Shown: positions 37,255-45,286 of the stretch, piece after piece
Numbering within the stretch: the stretch's first letter is position 1
Layout: every line of letters begins with the position of its first letter
NCBI GenBank assembly: GCA_020849295.1
Contig: JADLGN010000037.1
Location: 1-64,000, forward strand
Direction: 5' to 3'
From: Bacteroidia bacterium
Lineage (GTDB): Bacteria; Bacteroidota; Bacteroidia; NS11-12g; UBA9320
DNA: 64,000 bases
Position numbers and translations under genes: made by a program
The notes under the pieces: generated by a model
Seen by the model: only the letters and a program-made list of their open reading frames with translations
What the model was told of the DNA's origin: nothing
Database searches by the model: none

Positions 37255-38163
37255 CTAAAAGCCTCTAAAAACTATACCTACACATGCTGTATTTACATTC
37301 GGACCTTTGTCTTTTTTAAAAGTTGACTCTGGAAAATATCTGAAATAAAAGTTTATATCATTAGAACCTAAATATAATGAATACCCTATTCTTAGTTCGT
37401 CAATGTTATAATCTCCCTTTACTTTTGTTTTTTGTTTTCCATTGCTTTCCCATTTTCTTTTTTGATAGCTGTTTAATAAATAACCTATTTGTGGTCCAAA
37501 AGCTATTTTAAATGAATCATTTTTCTTCGACTTACCAAATTTCATTTTTATCAAAATCGGTACTGTAAGATAATTAGAAACTAGCTTATTTTTCTTGTAA
37601 TCTATATTTGTATTTAGTGTGTATTTTAGTATTGAAGAATCTTTTAGTAAATCAACATTATTTTTAAATCTGTAATTGTTCCAATCAACACCTACACCAT
37701 ATACTAATGACATATTGTTTTTCACAAGGCTTACCTCTTGTTCGAAAATACGTAAGTTAAATTCGCATCCTTTGCCATTATCAAGATCAAGTTCTTTGTA
37801 ATTTTCAGGCATGTCAAGTGTTTTATTGTATTCAAGAAAATTTAAACCCCAATCAAATGCAAACCAGTGTGATTTTACTTTAGGTTCATTTTTGCTTTCC
37901 TTTTTATGTTTTTTTTCCACTTTTTTCTTGTTTGATTCTTTGTTCTTTTCAGGAACATGGCCTATTTTTAGCGTATCATCTTTTATTATAATTTCTGTGT
38001 TTTTGTTTTTGTCATGGGTCTCTTTGGTATCAATGGTTATTTTAATTTTTTTTCCATTGATGATTACAGGTTTATTTGCCTTTGATGAGTCTGATTGGGC
38101 ATTAGCAATGATTACTGCTAATAATAATGAAATAAATGTTGTTTTTAATTTTAATGATTTCAT
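37255..38163 (-). CDS. Outer-membrane beta-barrel protein (PorT-like) of an ECF sigma operon
   Basis: 302 residues. A signal peptide ends at ANAQS. Residues 25-100 are a soluble, Lys/Glu-rich linker (KKKVEKKHKKESKNE). From about 100 on, alternating beta strands typical of an 8-stranded barrel run to a C-terminal aromatic (GIVFRGF), including NYLTVPILIKMKFG, AFGPQIGYLLNS and INFYFRYFPE. It lies 7 bases after the anti-sigma gene, third in sigma / anti-sigma / barrel order. A counterpart fused to its anti-sigma occurs at 62241-63587. Confidence 0.75.
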   Translation of the reverse strand: MKSLKLKTTFISLLLAVIIANAQSDSSKANKPVIINGKKIKITIDTKETHDKNKNTEIIIKDDTLKIGHVPEKNKESNKKKVEKKHKKESKNEPKVKSHWFAFDWGLNFLEYNKTLDMPENYKELDLDNGKGCEFNLRIFEQEVSLVKNNMSLVYGVGVDWNNYRFKNNVDLLKDSSILKYTLNTNIDYKKNKLVSNYLTVPILIKMKFGKSKKNDSFKIAFGPQIGYLLNSYQKRKWESNGKQKTKVKGDYNIDELRIGYSLYLGSNDINFYFRYFPESTFKKDKGPNVNTACVGIVFRGF

Positions 38164-38170
38164 ATCTTTT

Positions 38171-38959
38171 TTATTTTAATTCTATTAATGCATTTGCATA
38201 AATTGTTTCTCCTTTAATAGTAATATCAACTGCCGGGCGATGATTTTTGATTTTTGGGTTTAGACTTATTTTTACATTCGGCAAGTCTTTCAATAATTTA
38301 TTAAATTTAAAGGTATTTGCCAGAATATATTCTCTAACTTTTTTTGTTTTAATAGGATATTTCTCTATTGATAAATTTTTTAATTCTTTAACACTTTCTT
38401 CTTTTGTTGTATTATAACCGATTTTTTCGGCAGTTAAAGATTTTATGATTATTTCATCAAATATTTTTATAGTTTGTGATAATGTGTCAACTTTAGCAGT
38501 TTGCTCTATTGTTTTTATTTCAGTTTTAAGTTGATTACTTGGCTTTGATACAAGTATTTCTTTATTCTCGATTTTAGTTTGCTTTGTTCTCTGTTTTACT
38601 ATTCCATTTCTATTCAATTCAATATTTTCACTTTTTATATTTGCAAACATGTTTTTATCTGTTCTTTCAATCTTCATTAGAAACATTGAAATTAAAATTA
38701 ATGTAGCTGCTATACTTACTGAAATATAAATTTTAAATTGTTTTGATAAACCAATCGGTTTTATCAATGCTTCTTTTCCAGAGTAAGTTTCATTTAAATC
38801 TGGTATTAATATAGTTTGTTGAAACAGATTCCACTCATGCTTATAAAATTCGTCATCATTTATTTGTTCTATTAAATTACTTTTTAAAGGTTCTTTTATA
38901 TTTCCTTCAAGTAAATCAAACATTATTATTTCATAATTTTCTTTGTTTATCACAATCAT
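38171..38959 (-). CDS. Probable membrane-bound anti-sigma factor
   Basis: 262 residues. The cytoplasmic N-terminus (NYEIIMFDLLEGNI ... EWNLFQQTILIPDL) has the pattern of Bacteroidota anti-sigma domains, followed by one membrane span at about 76-95 (FKIYISVSIAATLILISMFL) and a periplasmic part of about 165 residues. Its start overlaps the stop of the ECF sigma gene by 4 bases, and the barrel gene follows directly. Identification rests on position and topology as much as on sequence. Confidence 0.72.
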   Translation of the reverse strand: MIVINKENYEIIMFDLLEGNIKEPLKSNLIEQINDDEFYKHEWNLFQQTILIPDLNETYSGKEALIKPIGLSKQFKIYISVSIAATLILISMFLMKIERTDKNMFANIKSENIELNRNGIVKQRTKQTKIENKEILVSKPSNQLKTEIKTIEQTAKVDTLSQTIKIFDEIIIKSLTAEKIGYNTTKEESVKELKNLSIEKYPIKTKKVREYILANTFKFNKLLKDLPNVKISLNPKIKNHRPAVDITIKGETIYANALIELK

Positions 38960-39444
38960 AACAATATATCAATTTTCCCGATTTTTTCTTTTATAATTTG
39001 TCTTGCTCTAAAAATATTAATTTTTACTTGCGATTCTGATAAACCTGTAATTTCACTTATTGTTTTATAATCGTACCCTTCGTAATCTCTTAGCAAAATA
39101 ACACTTTTATATACTTCGGGCAGTTTACCAACAATTCTATCAACTGTTGCTTTAATTCCAGTAAATTCAGTATTATTATCTTTAATATTATTGAGTTTTT
39201 TTTCGTCTATATAAGAATGTCGTTTTGATGCTCTGATAACATCAATCATGTTTCTGTATGCAACTGTAAAAATATAACTTTTTGCTTTTTCAATATCAAC
39301 AGTATTGCGTTTTATCCAAAGTTTTTCAAAAGTATTTTGAGTAATGTTTTGTGCTTCGTCTTTATTTTTAATACTTTTCATTATAAATCTATACACTCCG
39401 TCAGCATATTGTTTTACACAATCATTATATTGCGATGGGGTCAT
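38956..39444 (-). CDS. ECF RNA polymerase sigma factor
   Basis: 162 residues. Region 2 (YADGVYRFIMKSIKNKDEAQNITQNTFEKLW ... YRNMIDVIR) and region 4 (LPEVYKSVILLRDYEGYDYKTISE followed by GLSESQVKINIFRARQ) are both complete. The target promoter cannot be read from here. First of three coupled genes: sigma, anti-sigma, outer-membrane barrel. Confidence 0.92.
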   Translation of the reverse strand: MTPSQYNDCVKQYADGVYRFIMKSIKNKDEAQNITQNTFEKLWIKRNTVDIEKAKSYIFTVAYRNMIDVIRASKRHSYIDEKKLNNIKDNNTEFTGIKATVDRIVGKLPEVYKSVILLRDYEGYDYKTISEITGLSESQVKINIFRARQIIKEKIGKIDILL

Positions 39445-39590
39445 TTAATAATAGTATTACTTATTTAAAGAAATTTTGTTACAAAAATTATACATATTTT
39501 TACTTCAATTAAATTAAACCATTGAAAATCTTAGATTTTAGTTCAATTAAAAAAACTAAATAATAAATTTTTATTTTTTTAAAATATAAA

Positions 39591-39621
39591 TTGGCAAAAG
39601 TTTAATAAAATACTATTTTTG
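39591..39621 (+). promoter_or_regulatory. Promoter of the tRNA-Lys gene
   Basis: TTG (39591-39593) lies 20 bases before TATTTTTG (39614-39621), which matches TAnnTTTG. A start near 39628 is 16 bases before the mature tRNA. Confidence 0.55.
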
Positions 39622-39643
39622 CACCACTTTTTTAAAAAAAGTA

Positions 39644-39716
39644 GATTCCGTAGCTCAGTTGGTAGAGCATTACACTTTTAATGTAGTGGTCCTGGGTTCG
39701 AGTCCCAGCGGGATCA
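39644..39716 (+). tRNA. tRNA-Lys (anticodon TTT)
   Basis: Acceptor GATTCCG/CGGGATC, D arm GCTC...GAGC, anticodon arm TTACA-CTTTTAA-TGTAG with anticodon TTT, and T arm CTGGG-TTCGAGT-CCCAG. Discriminator A at 39716 is followed by CAT, so CCA is not encoded. Confidence 0.97.
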
Positions 39717-39725
39717 CATCAAATA

Positions 39726-39754
39726 AAAAACCCTCAAGATTGAGGGTTTTTTTT
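39726..39754 (+). terminator. Terminator of tRNA-Lys
   Basis: Hairpin ACCCTCA-AGAT-TGAGGGT followed by a run of eight T, ten bases after the tRNA. Confidence 0.9.
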
Positions 39755-39817
39755 ATTATTAAATAAATTTTTAACTAAATATTTAATCCTTAGTTTTATT
39801 TTGCCTTATATAATTAA

Positions 39818-40270
39818 ATGAAAGCTGTAATACAACGTGTAAAGTGGTGCAAAGTAAAATCAGAAGGAAAAACAATTGCTGATATTGCAGCAGGCATGTT
39901 AGTATTGTTAGGTATTGAGAATTCTGATAGAATAAATGATATTGAATGGCTAAGTTATAAAATTGCCAATATAAGAATATTTAATGATATTGAAGGAAAA
40001 ATCAATCTTGATTTAAATAGTATTAATGGAGAAATAATTATAGTAAGTCAATTCACGCTTCACGCAAGTACCGCAAAGGGAAACCGACCTTCATTTATTA
40101 ATTCGGCAAAACCTAATGTTGCTGAAAATTTATACTTAGAATTTGTAAAAAAAATTCAACTTCAAATTAACTCAAAGATTAAAACCGGCATATTCAGGGC
40201 TGATATGCAAATTGAACTATGTAATGATGGGCCTGTTACTATCATTATTGATTCAAAAAACAGAGTATAA
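39818..40270 (+). CDS. dtd: D-aminoacyl-tRNA deacylase
   Basis: 150 residues, standard DTD length, starting MKAVIQRV. The catalytic motif SQFTL is at 77-81 with the active threonine, and the cross-subunit GPVT motif (NDGPVTI) is near 138-141. It removes D-amino acids (and Gly from tRNA-Ala) from mischarged tRNAs. Alone between tRNA-Lys and a convergent T9SS cargo gene, 3 bases away. Confidence 0.95.
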   Translation: MKAVIQRVKWCKVKSEGKTIADIAAGMLVLLGIENSDRINDIEWLSYKIANIRIFNDIEGKINLDLNSINGEIIIVSQFTLHASTAKGNRPSFINSAKPNVAENLYLEFVKKIQLQINSKIKTGIFRADMQIELCNDGPVTIIIDSKNRV

Positions 40271-40273
40271 TTA

Positions 40274-42796
40274 TTAATTCGTATCTATAAAAATTTTAGT
40301 AGGCTTGACATTGTTTACATATATTATATATAATCCATTCTTAAAATCTGCCAAGTTTATTACATAATGATTAAAAAAATTGCTATGAAAAATTATTTTT
40401 CCGGTAAAATCTGTGATTGAAATAAAATTTTTTGTAAGATTAGTATTTATATAAAGTTTATTTTCATATATAAAATAATTGCTATTAAAAGAATCAGACT
40501 CATATAATTTTTTTATAGATGAAAAAGAGTTTTTACCATCATAGTCAATCTGTTTTATCCTATAAAATTTATAATTCAAATTATTTTCAAAATACGAAAA
40601 CTTGTAATTCAAGTTTTGAAAGCTGTTACCATTTTTTGACTTTGAATTAACAAAAGCAATTTTTGTAAAATTAAAACTGTCAACTGACTTTTGAAGTTCA
40701 AATCCGACATTATTAATTTCTGTTGCTGTAGTCCAAATCAATGTTCTACTGAACTTGTCTGTATTATTTACTGTAAAATTTAAAAATTTTACAGGCAGAG
40801 GATTTTGATTATTTGGCGAAGCAAAAGTAAAATTACCCCAACCTGAAATAGTTGCCGAAGTTACATATCCGGCTGATGAAGTTCCTGAAGAAGCTGTATT
40901 ATCATCACTTTCCCAATTTGAACCATCATAATGAGCAACAACAAGATGTGATGCAGCTAAATTTGTAATTCCGCTATTTGTACTGTTCCAATACAAAGTA
41001 ACCTTAGCAGATTGAGAATTATTAGGATTAATATCCCAATATTCAACTGAACTTACAAGACCTCCTGTAAGACTTGATCCTAAATTACTCCTATTTGAAG
41101 GTGCTGAATTAAAATACTCTGCTGTAAAATAATCTGACGAACCTCCTGAATTTGATGACAAAGTTATAGGTGAGTAATTATTTGATTTCCCAATGGCAAA
41201 GGTAAAATCAGCAGAACCTTCTTTGCGTAGTGGACCTGAAACAAATGAATTGACTGACCCCCCTGAAATTGTAGCACCTGATTTTAATACAAGTAAATTA
41301 GAATTTGAACTTGTAATTTTTCCAGATGTCAAAGTCAAAACACCATTTACGGTAGTTGTAGAATTCAAAGTAAGACCGTTGGTATTGTTTATTGTTAAAT
41401 TATTTAATACACTTGAAGATGTCGGTATTTCGTTCCCTGATGTAATTGGACTTGTGCTTTGATTGTAAGTTACTTTAACTGATGTCCCAAAATTTGGAGC
41501 TGAATTTATACTGCCATTAGCTATAATAATTTCTGAAGAATTTCCCAAAGTTAAATTTGAGCCATTTGAAAATGTACCGGAAATCAAATATAAATTACCT
41601 GAAAGTGTTCTTGAAAAACCGGACATTGAAACACCTGCAGAATTATCAATTTTAAGATTTTGAAAATCCGAATTCCACACAGTAGAAGTTATTGATTGTG
41701 ATGTTGTGCCACTATATATTAAAGTAGTATTTGTTGTACTTACGTTTAAATTACCACCTGAACCTATTAACAATGTTCCTCCTTTAATTGTTAATGAACC
41801 ATCAGATAACACACTTGTTGTTTTACTTGCAAGAGTTGTTTTACTACCACTACCCGAAATTATTATATTTTTATAATTTAATAATTCTGAAGCTCCAGTA
41901 AATGAAGAATTAATAAAACTTTGCGGTCCTGAAGCACTGTATTCTATAGTGCCATTATTTCCAATATTTATAGTTGCAGATTGAATATAAGGACTGTACC
42001 CCGAAGTTTTAATTGTACCGTTTAACGTAAGAGTACCACAAGCGTCAGTTCCTGTTCTTTGAATAATTGAATTACTAGTTCCTGTACCTGATGAAATTAA
42101 TACTGCACCTTCATTAATTGTAACATCTCCTTGTCCAAGTGTACCATTATCTGCAGAAATAGTACTTGATCCAATATTAACTGTGCCTGATGTTATAGTC
42201 CAATTACAAGATTTAATTGTAGTTTTAATTTCAATTGTTTCTCCTGTGTTTAAAGCAATTTCAATATCAAATAAATCAGTTGACCCTGTTCCTGCCCCCC
42301 ATTCTCCAATGTTAGTTAAAATTCTTGAATTGCCAACAATTTTTAAAACTCCACCAGAAGATTTTGAAATTCCTAATGATGGTACAACAGTACTAATTGT
42401 AACTGTGAGAAGTGAAGTTGAACCGTTCGTAGTATTAACTGTCCCATAATAACAGCATAACTTCCCATTTACACTTAATGTATAAGATTGTAATTCTATT
42501 AATGCATTTGAACCGGCAGTAGGACTTGTTTCTCCTGTGCTTAAAAAAATTGAATTACAGCTTACGTTTGAAGATAGTGTAGCAGTATGCCCTGACTGTA
42601 TATATACATCATTTGAAGATGAAGGTGCAGTTGCAGCAGTACTCCATGAGGATCCATCCCAAACTTGCCAATGTGATGCATTAGTCCATGTTACAGAACT
42701 CTGTGCAGTACGATAATCTCCTACAGAAGCCGAATATAAAAAATTATTTATTAGTAATAATCCAAAAACAGTAAGTATAAAAGAAAATTTATTCAT
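40274..42796 (-). CDS. Large secreted Ser/Thr/Asn-rich protein with a type A T9SS sorting domain
   Basis: 840 residues. Signal peptide (ILTVFGLLLINNFLYSAS). Residues 25-520 are Ser/Thr/Gly-rich and repetitive, like parallel beta-helix adhesins: the unit 'L-x-I-x-x-G-x-L-x-I/L' recurs (GSLTIKGGTLLIGSGGNL, GVLTLTSGKITSSNSNL). A module of about 150 residues (PLPVKFLNF...WTTATEINNVGFELQKS) and a C-terminal sorting domain (GKIIFHSNFFNH ... FKNGLYIIYV) follow. Expected on or outside the cell surface. The module also occurs in the divergent neighbour at 43054. Confidence 0.85.
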   Translation of the reverse strand: MNKFSFILTVFGLLLINNFLYSASVGDYRTAQSSVTWTNASHWQVWDGSSWSTAATAPSSSNDVYIQSGHTATLSSNVSCNSIFLSTGETSPTAGSNALIELQSYTLSVNGKLCCYYGTVNTTNGSTSLLTVTISTVVPSLGISKSSGGVLKIVGNSRILTNIGEWGAGTGSTDLFDIEIALNTGETIEIKTTIKSCNWTITSGTVNIGSSTISADNGTLGQGDVTINEGAVLISSGTGTSNSIIQRTGTDACGTLTLNGTIKTSGYSPYIQSATINIGNNGTIEYSASGPQSFINSSFTGASELLNYKNIIISGSGSKTTLASKTTSVLSDGSLTIKGGTLLIGSGGNLNVSTTNTTLIYSGTTSQSITSTVWNSDFQNLKIDNSAGVSMSGFSRTLSGNLYLISGTFSNGSNLTLGNSSEIIIANGSINSAPNFGTSVKVTYNQSTSPITSGNEIPTSSSVLNNLTINNTNGLTLNSTTTVNGVLTLTSGKITSSNSNLLVLKSGATISGGSVNSFVSGPLRKEGSADFTFAIGKSNNYSPITLSSNSGGSSDYFTAEYFNSAPSNRSNLGSSLTGGLVSSVEYWDINPNNSQSAKVTLYWNSTNSGITNLAASHLVVAHYDGSNWESDDNTASSGTSSAGYVTSATISGWGNFTFASPNNQNPLPVKFLNFTVNNTDKFSRTLIWTTATEINNVGFELQKSVDSFNFTKIAFVNSKSKNGNSFQNLNYKFSYFENNLNYKFYRIKQIDYDGKNSFSSIKKLYESDSFNSNYFIYENKLYINTNLTKNFISITDFTGKIIFHSNFFNHYVINLADFKNGLYIIYVNNVKPTKIFIDTN

Positions 42797-43053
42797 AGGC
42801 TATATTATATGACAAAGTAAAAAAAAATAATTTAAATAAAACAAGAAATTTTTAAATTATAATTTTAAGCCAAAATTCCCATTTTATATTTTAATTCCCA
42901 TTTTTAGACTTTATTTGCATTTTAAAAACAATAAATATATTACAAATTTTATCTTTTCTTATTGATTTTATGATATTTATCTAACAACTAAAATAGATTT
43001 TAAAAATCTTGGCATACGAATTGAAAGTGATAAATCAAAAATATAATTAAAAA

Positions 43054-44310
43054 ATGACAATTTTTACAAAAACAAAAAAAACAGTATTTGCAATAGCGAT
43101 TTTACTTTTAGCAAATTATTCATTTAGCCAAATTAAACTTACATATTCTGGTTCATATTCAGTAAGTGGAACTCCCGGTGCAGTTGGAACAATTTATACT
43201 TGGGGTAATGTAGGGACTCAAAATGGTGTGACTATAAAATCAAAAATTGAAATAATTAGTAAAACAGGTGGTGCAGTATTAGAAACAATGGACAATAGTA
43301 ATGATGGTTCGTCTCGTGCTTGGCAACCAATTATAAATGGATCGCAAAATAATGGAGGATGTTGGGGTATTGAATTCAAAATAAGCTTTTATAATGCTTC
43401 TAATAATAATGCATTAACTTTATCATCTTTCAGATCAAGTGGAATTGATATAGATGGAGACGGAGATAAAATAAGAGAGTATAATAGATTTGATGACCCT
43501 ACTAATTACACTCTAGAATCCAACACTAAATTGTCAGTTAACAGCAGTAATGGACAATATACTTTTAATTCTCCACAATCTGTAATAGATGGTATAGATA
43601 TAACTCAAACTAGATACATAGTAAGTTGTTACTATGAAAATAAACAATACATTACTGTTAAACTTGGGGGATGTTGTGTTGGTGGCAGTTGTCAAACAAT
43701 TGGTGGTAATAGATTACATTCTGTAAATTTTTATGATGTAATTTGTTTCACTGATGCAAAAGTATTACCTGTAACTTTACTGTATTTTAAAGCAAATAAA
43801 ACAAATTCGAAATCTGTATCAATGAAATGGGCAACTACTGCTGAAATAAACAATGACTTTTTTTCAATTGAAAGATCAACTAACGGCAAGGACTGGACAG
43901 TAATATCTACAATAAAAGGTGCTGGAAATAGCTCACAAATTATTAATTATTCATATACTGATAATAATCCACTAAATGGCACATCTTATTATAGACTAAA
44001 ACAAACTGACTATAATGGAGAATACGAATATTTCCAGTCAAGAGCAGTAATTATGGATGCTAGAGGAAAATTAAATTTAGATATATTCCCAAATCCAGCA
44101 AAAGAAAACACAACAATTAAGCTAACAACTTTATCAGAAAGTAAAGCTGTTGTAAAACTAATAAACACTAATGGCCAAATTGTAATAAATGAAACTGAGC
44201 TAAGCGGCAACTCTATACAAATTGAAACTACTACTTTACCAAAAGGATTATATATTGTAGAAATCAAACAAGATGAAAATATAATTCGTAAAAAATTGAT
44301 TATTGAATAG
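43054..44310 (+). CDS. Secreted protein with Fn3-like module and type A T9SS sorting domain
   Basis: 418 residues. Signal peptide ends at NYSFSQ. The first 230 residues form an unrecognised beta-rich domain with a Cys-rich site (GGCCVGGSCQ). The LPVTLLYFKANK...MKWATTAEINNDFFSIERS module is followed by a clear type A CTD (NLDIFPNPAKENTTIKL ... LPKGLYIVEIKQ). Divergent from the gene at 40274 across a 257-base AT-rich spacer in which I see no convincing promoter. Confidence 0.85.
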   Translation: MTIFTKTKKTVFAIAILLLANYSFSQIKLTYSGSYSVSGTPGAVGTIYTWGNVGTQNGVTIKSKIEIISKTGGAVLETMDNSNDGSSRAWQPIINGSQNNGGCWGIEFKISFYNASNNNALTLSSFRSSGIDIDGDGDKIREYNRFDDPTNYTLESNTKLSVNSSNGQYTFNSPQSVIDGIDITQTRYIVSCYYENKQYITVKLGGCCVGGSCQTIGGNRLHSVNFYDVICFTDAKVLPVTLLYFKANKTNSKSVSMKWATTAEINNDFFSIERSTNGKDWTVISTIKGAGNSSQIINYSYTDNNPLNGTSYYRLKQTDYNGEYEYFQSRAVIMDARGKLNLDIFPNPAKENTTIKLTTLSESKAVVKLINTNGQIVINETELSGNSIQIETTTLPKGLYIVEIKQDENIIRKKLIIE

Positions 44311-44344
44311 AAAACCATTTTAAATTTTAATGCTTATAAAATAA

Positions 44345-44370
44345 AAAGGCAGAGCTTTTGCTCTGCCTTT
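44345..44370. terminator. Bidirectional terminator between converging genes
   Basis: Perfect 11-bp inverted repeat AAAGGCAGAGC with a TTTT loop, A-rich on the left side. It sits between the T9SS cargo gene (ends 44310) and the minus-strand lipoprotein (ends 44418), so may serve both. Confidence 0.75.
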
Positions 44371-44417
44371 AGTAGTTTAGCATTTACTTATAGAAAATTA
44401 AAAAATAGGTCTCTTCT

Positions 44418-44987
44418 TTAATACTTTAATTTACCCTTTAAATCAACTGTGAATTTCCCTTCAAACAAGTAATTTACTATGTCACATTCAAAACCCCCAC
44501 TTGCATTTTCATATTTACCAGTTCCTCCATTAAAATAAAATTTTGCTGTTCCGCTTACAACACCTTCACTGATAAAATACAAATCATAAGGATCATTTGA
44601 TAAATATATCAAATCTCCATTTGGTGCTTTAAAATTGGTTGTTTGACTTCCTTCAATACTAACTCCAATCATGTTGTAATTTTGATCTAAGATAATTCCA
44701 TAACAACCTACAGTTTCTGAAACAACTTTGCCAAGATGAGAAATATTACCGGTTGCAAGGTAATTGCCGGTTGAATACGTACCTTCACCACAAGAATTAT
44801 TAGCAGGGGAAGAGTAATAATAGGTCAATGTTCCTTTAATGTCTTTTGCTCCATTAGAATCTTTTTTATAAAGAAGACCTGTATGGTCGCTACTTTCATT
44901 GTTTAATAAAAGTTGGTCATCTGTTTTACTACAAGAAGCAAATAACAGAGTAAAAAATAATGCTAGTAATAATAATTTATTTTTCAT
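44418..44987 (-). CDS. Lipoprotein with a beta-barrel-like domain, function unknown
   Basis: 189 residues from the ATG at 44987. A longer reading to a TTG at 45011 is unlikely because that codon lies inside a TATCTTTG promoter box (45016-45009). Lipobox LLFASC. The body has the pattern of a widespread family of small secreted barrels: GNISHLGKVVSE, APNGDLIYLSND, then GGTGKYENASGGF. I know no function for the family. It converges on the terminator at 44345. Confidence 0.7.
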   Translation of the reverse strand: MKNKLLLLALFFTLLFASCSKTDDQLLLNNESSDHTGLLYKKDSNGAKDIKGTLTYYYSSPANNSCGEGTYSTGNYLATGNISHLGKVVSETVGCYGIILDQNYNMIGVSIEGSQTTNFKAPNGDLIYLSNDPYDLYFISEGVVSGTAKFYFNGGTGKYENASGGFECDIVNYLFEGKFTVDLKGKLKY

Positions 44988-45286
44988 TTTTTTATCATTT
45001 AATGAAATCAAAGATAAATAACATGATAAAACAAATTACTTTAAATAAATAACGAAACTGTATTAATGTCTATTATTTTGTAAATTCATTAGAAAAAAAA
45101 TTAGTACACCCTTAGTATTTACAACTATTTACAACAGTTTTTTTAAAAAACCTTTTTTAAATGTGTATATGTATATTTTGACAGATGCTTGATTGAAGTC
45201 AACATTTTTGAAAAACATTAAATTTGAATTAAAAATACCTGATTTTAAAAATGTATCTATAAAATTTATAAAAAATACAGGTTATA

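Noticed and set aside
42797-43053. Shared promoter between the divergent T9SS cargo genes
   Set aside because: A TACTTTG-like stretch is one base short of the consensus and has no matching -33 element, so the evidence is too weak.
44988-45011. TTG start at 45011 for the lipoprotein gene
   Set aside because: The codon lies in a TATCTTTG promoter box, and the signal peptide begins at the ATG at 44987.
45012-45286. A hidden gene or repeat in the AT-rich spacer between the lipoprotein and RND genes
   Set aside because: Only short frames and homopolymer runs are present; nothing supports a gene, RNA or repeat.
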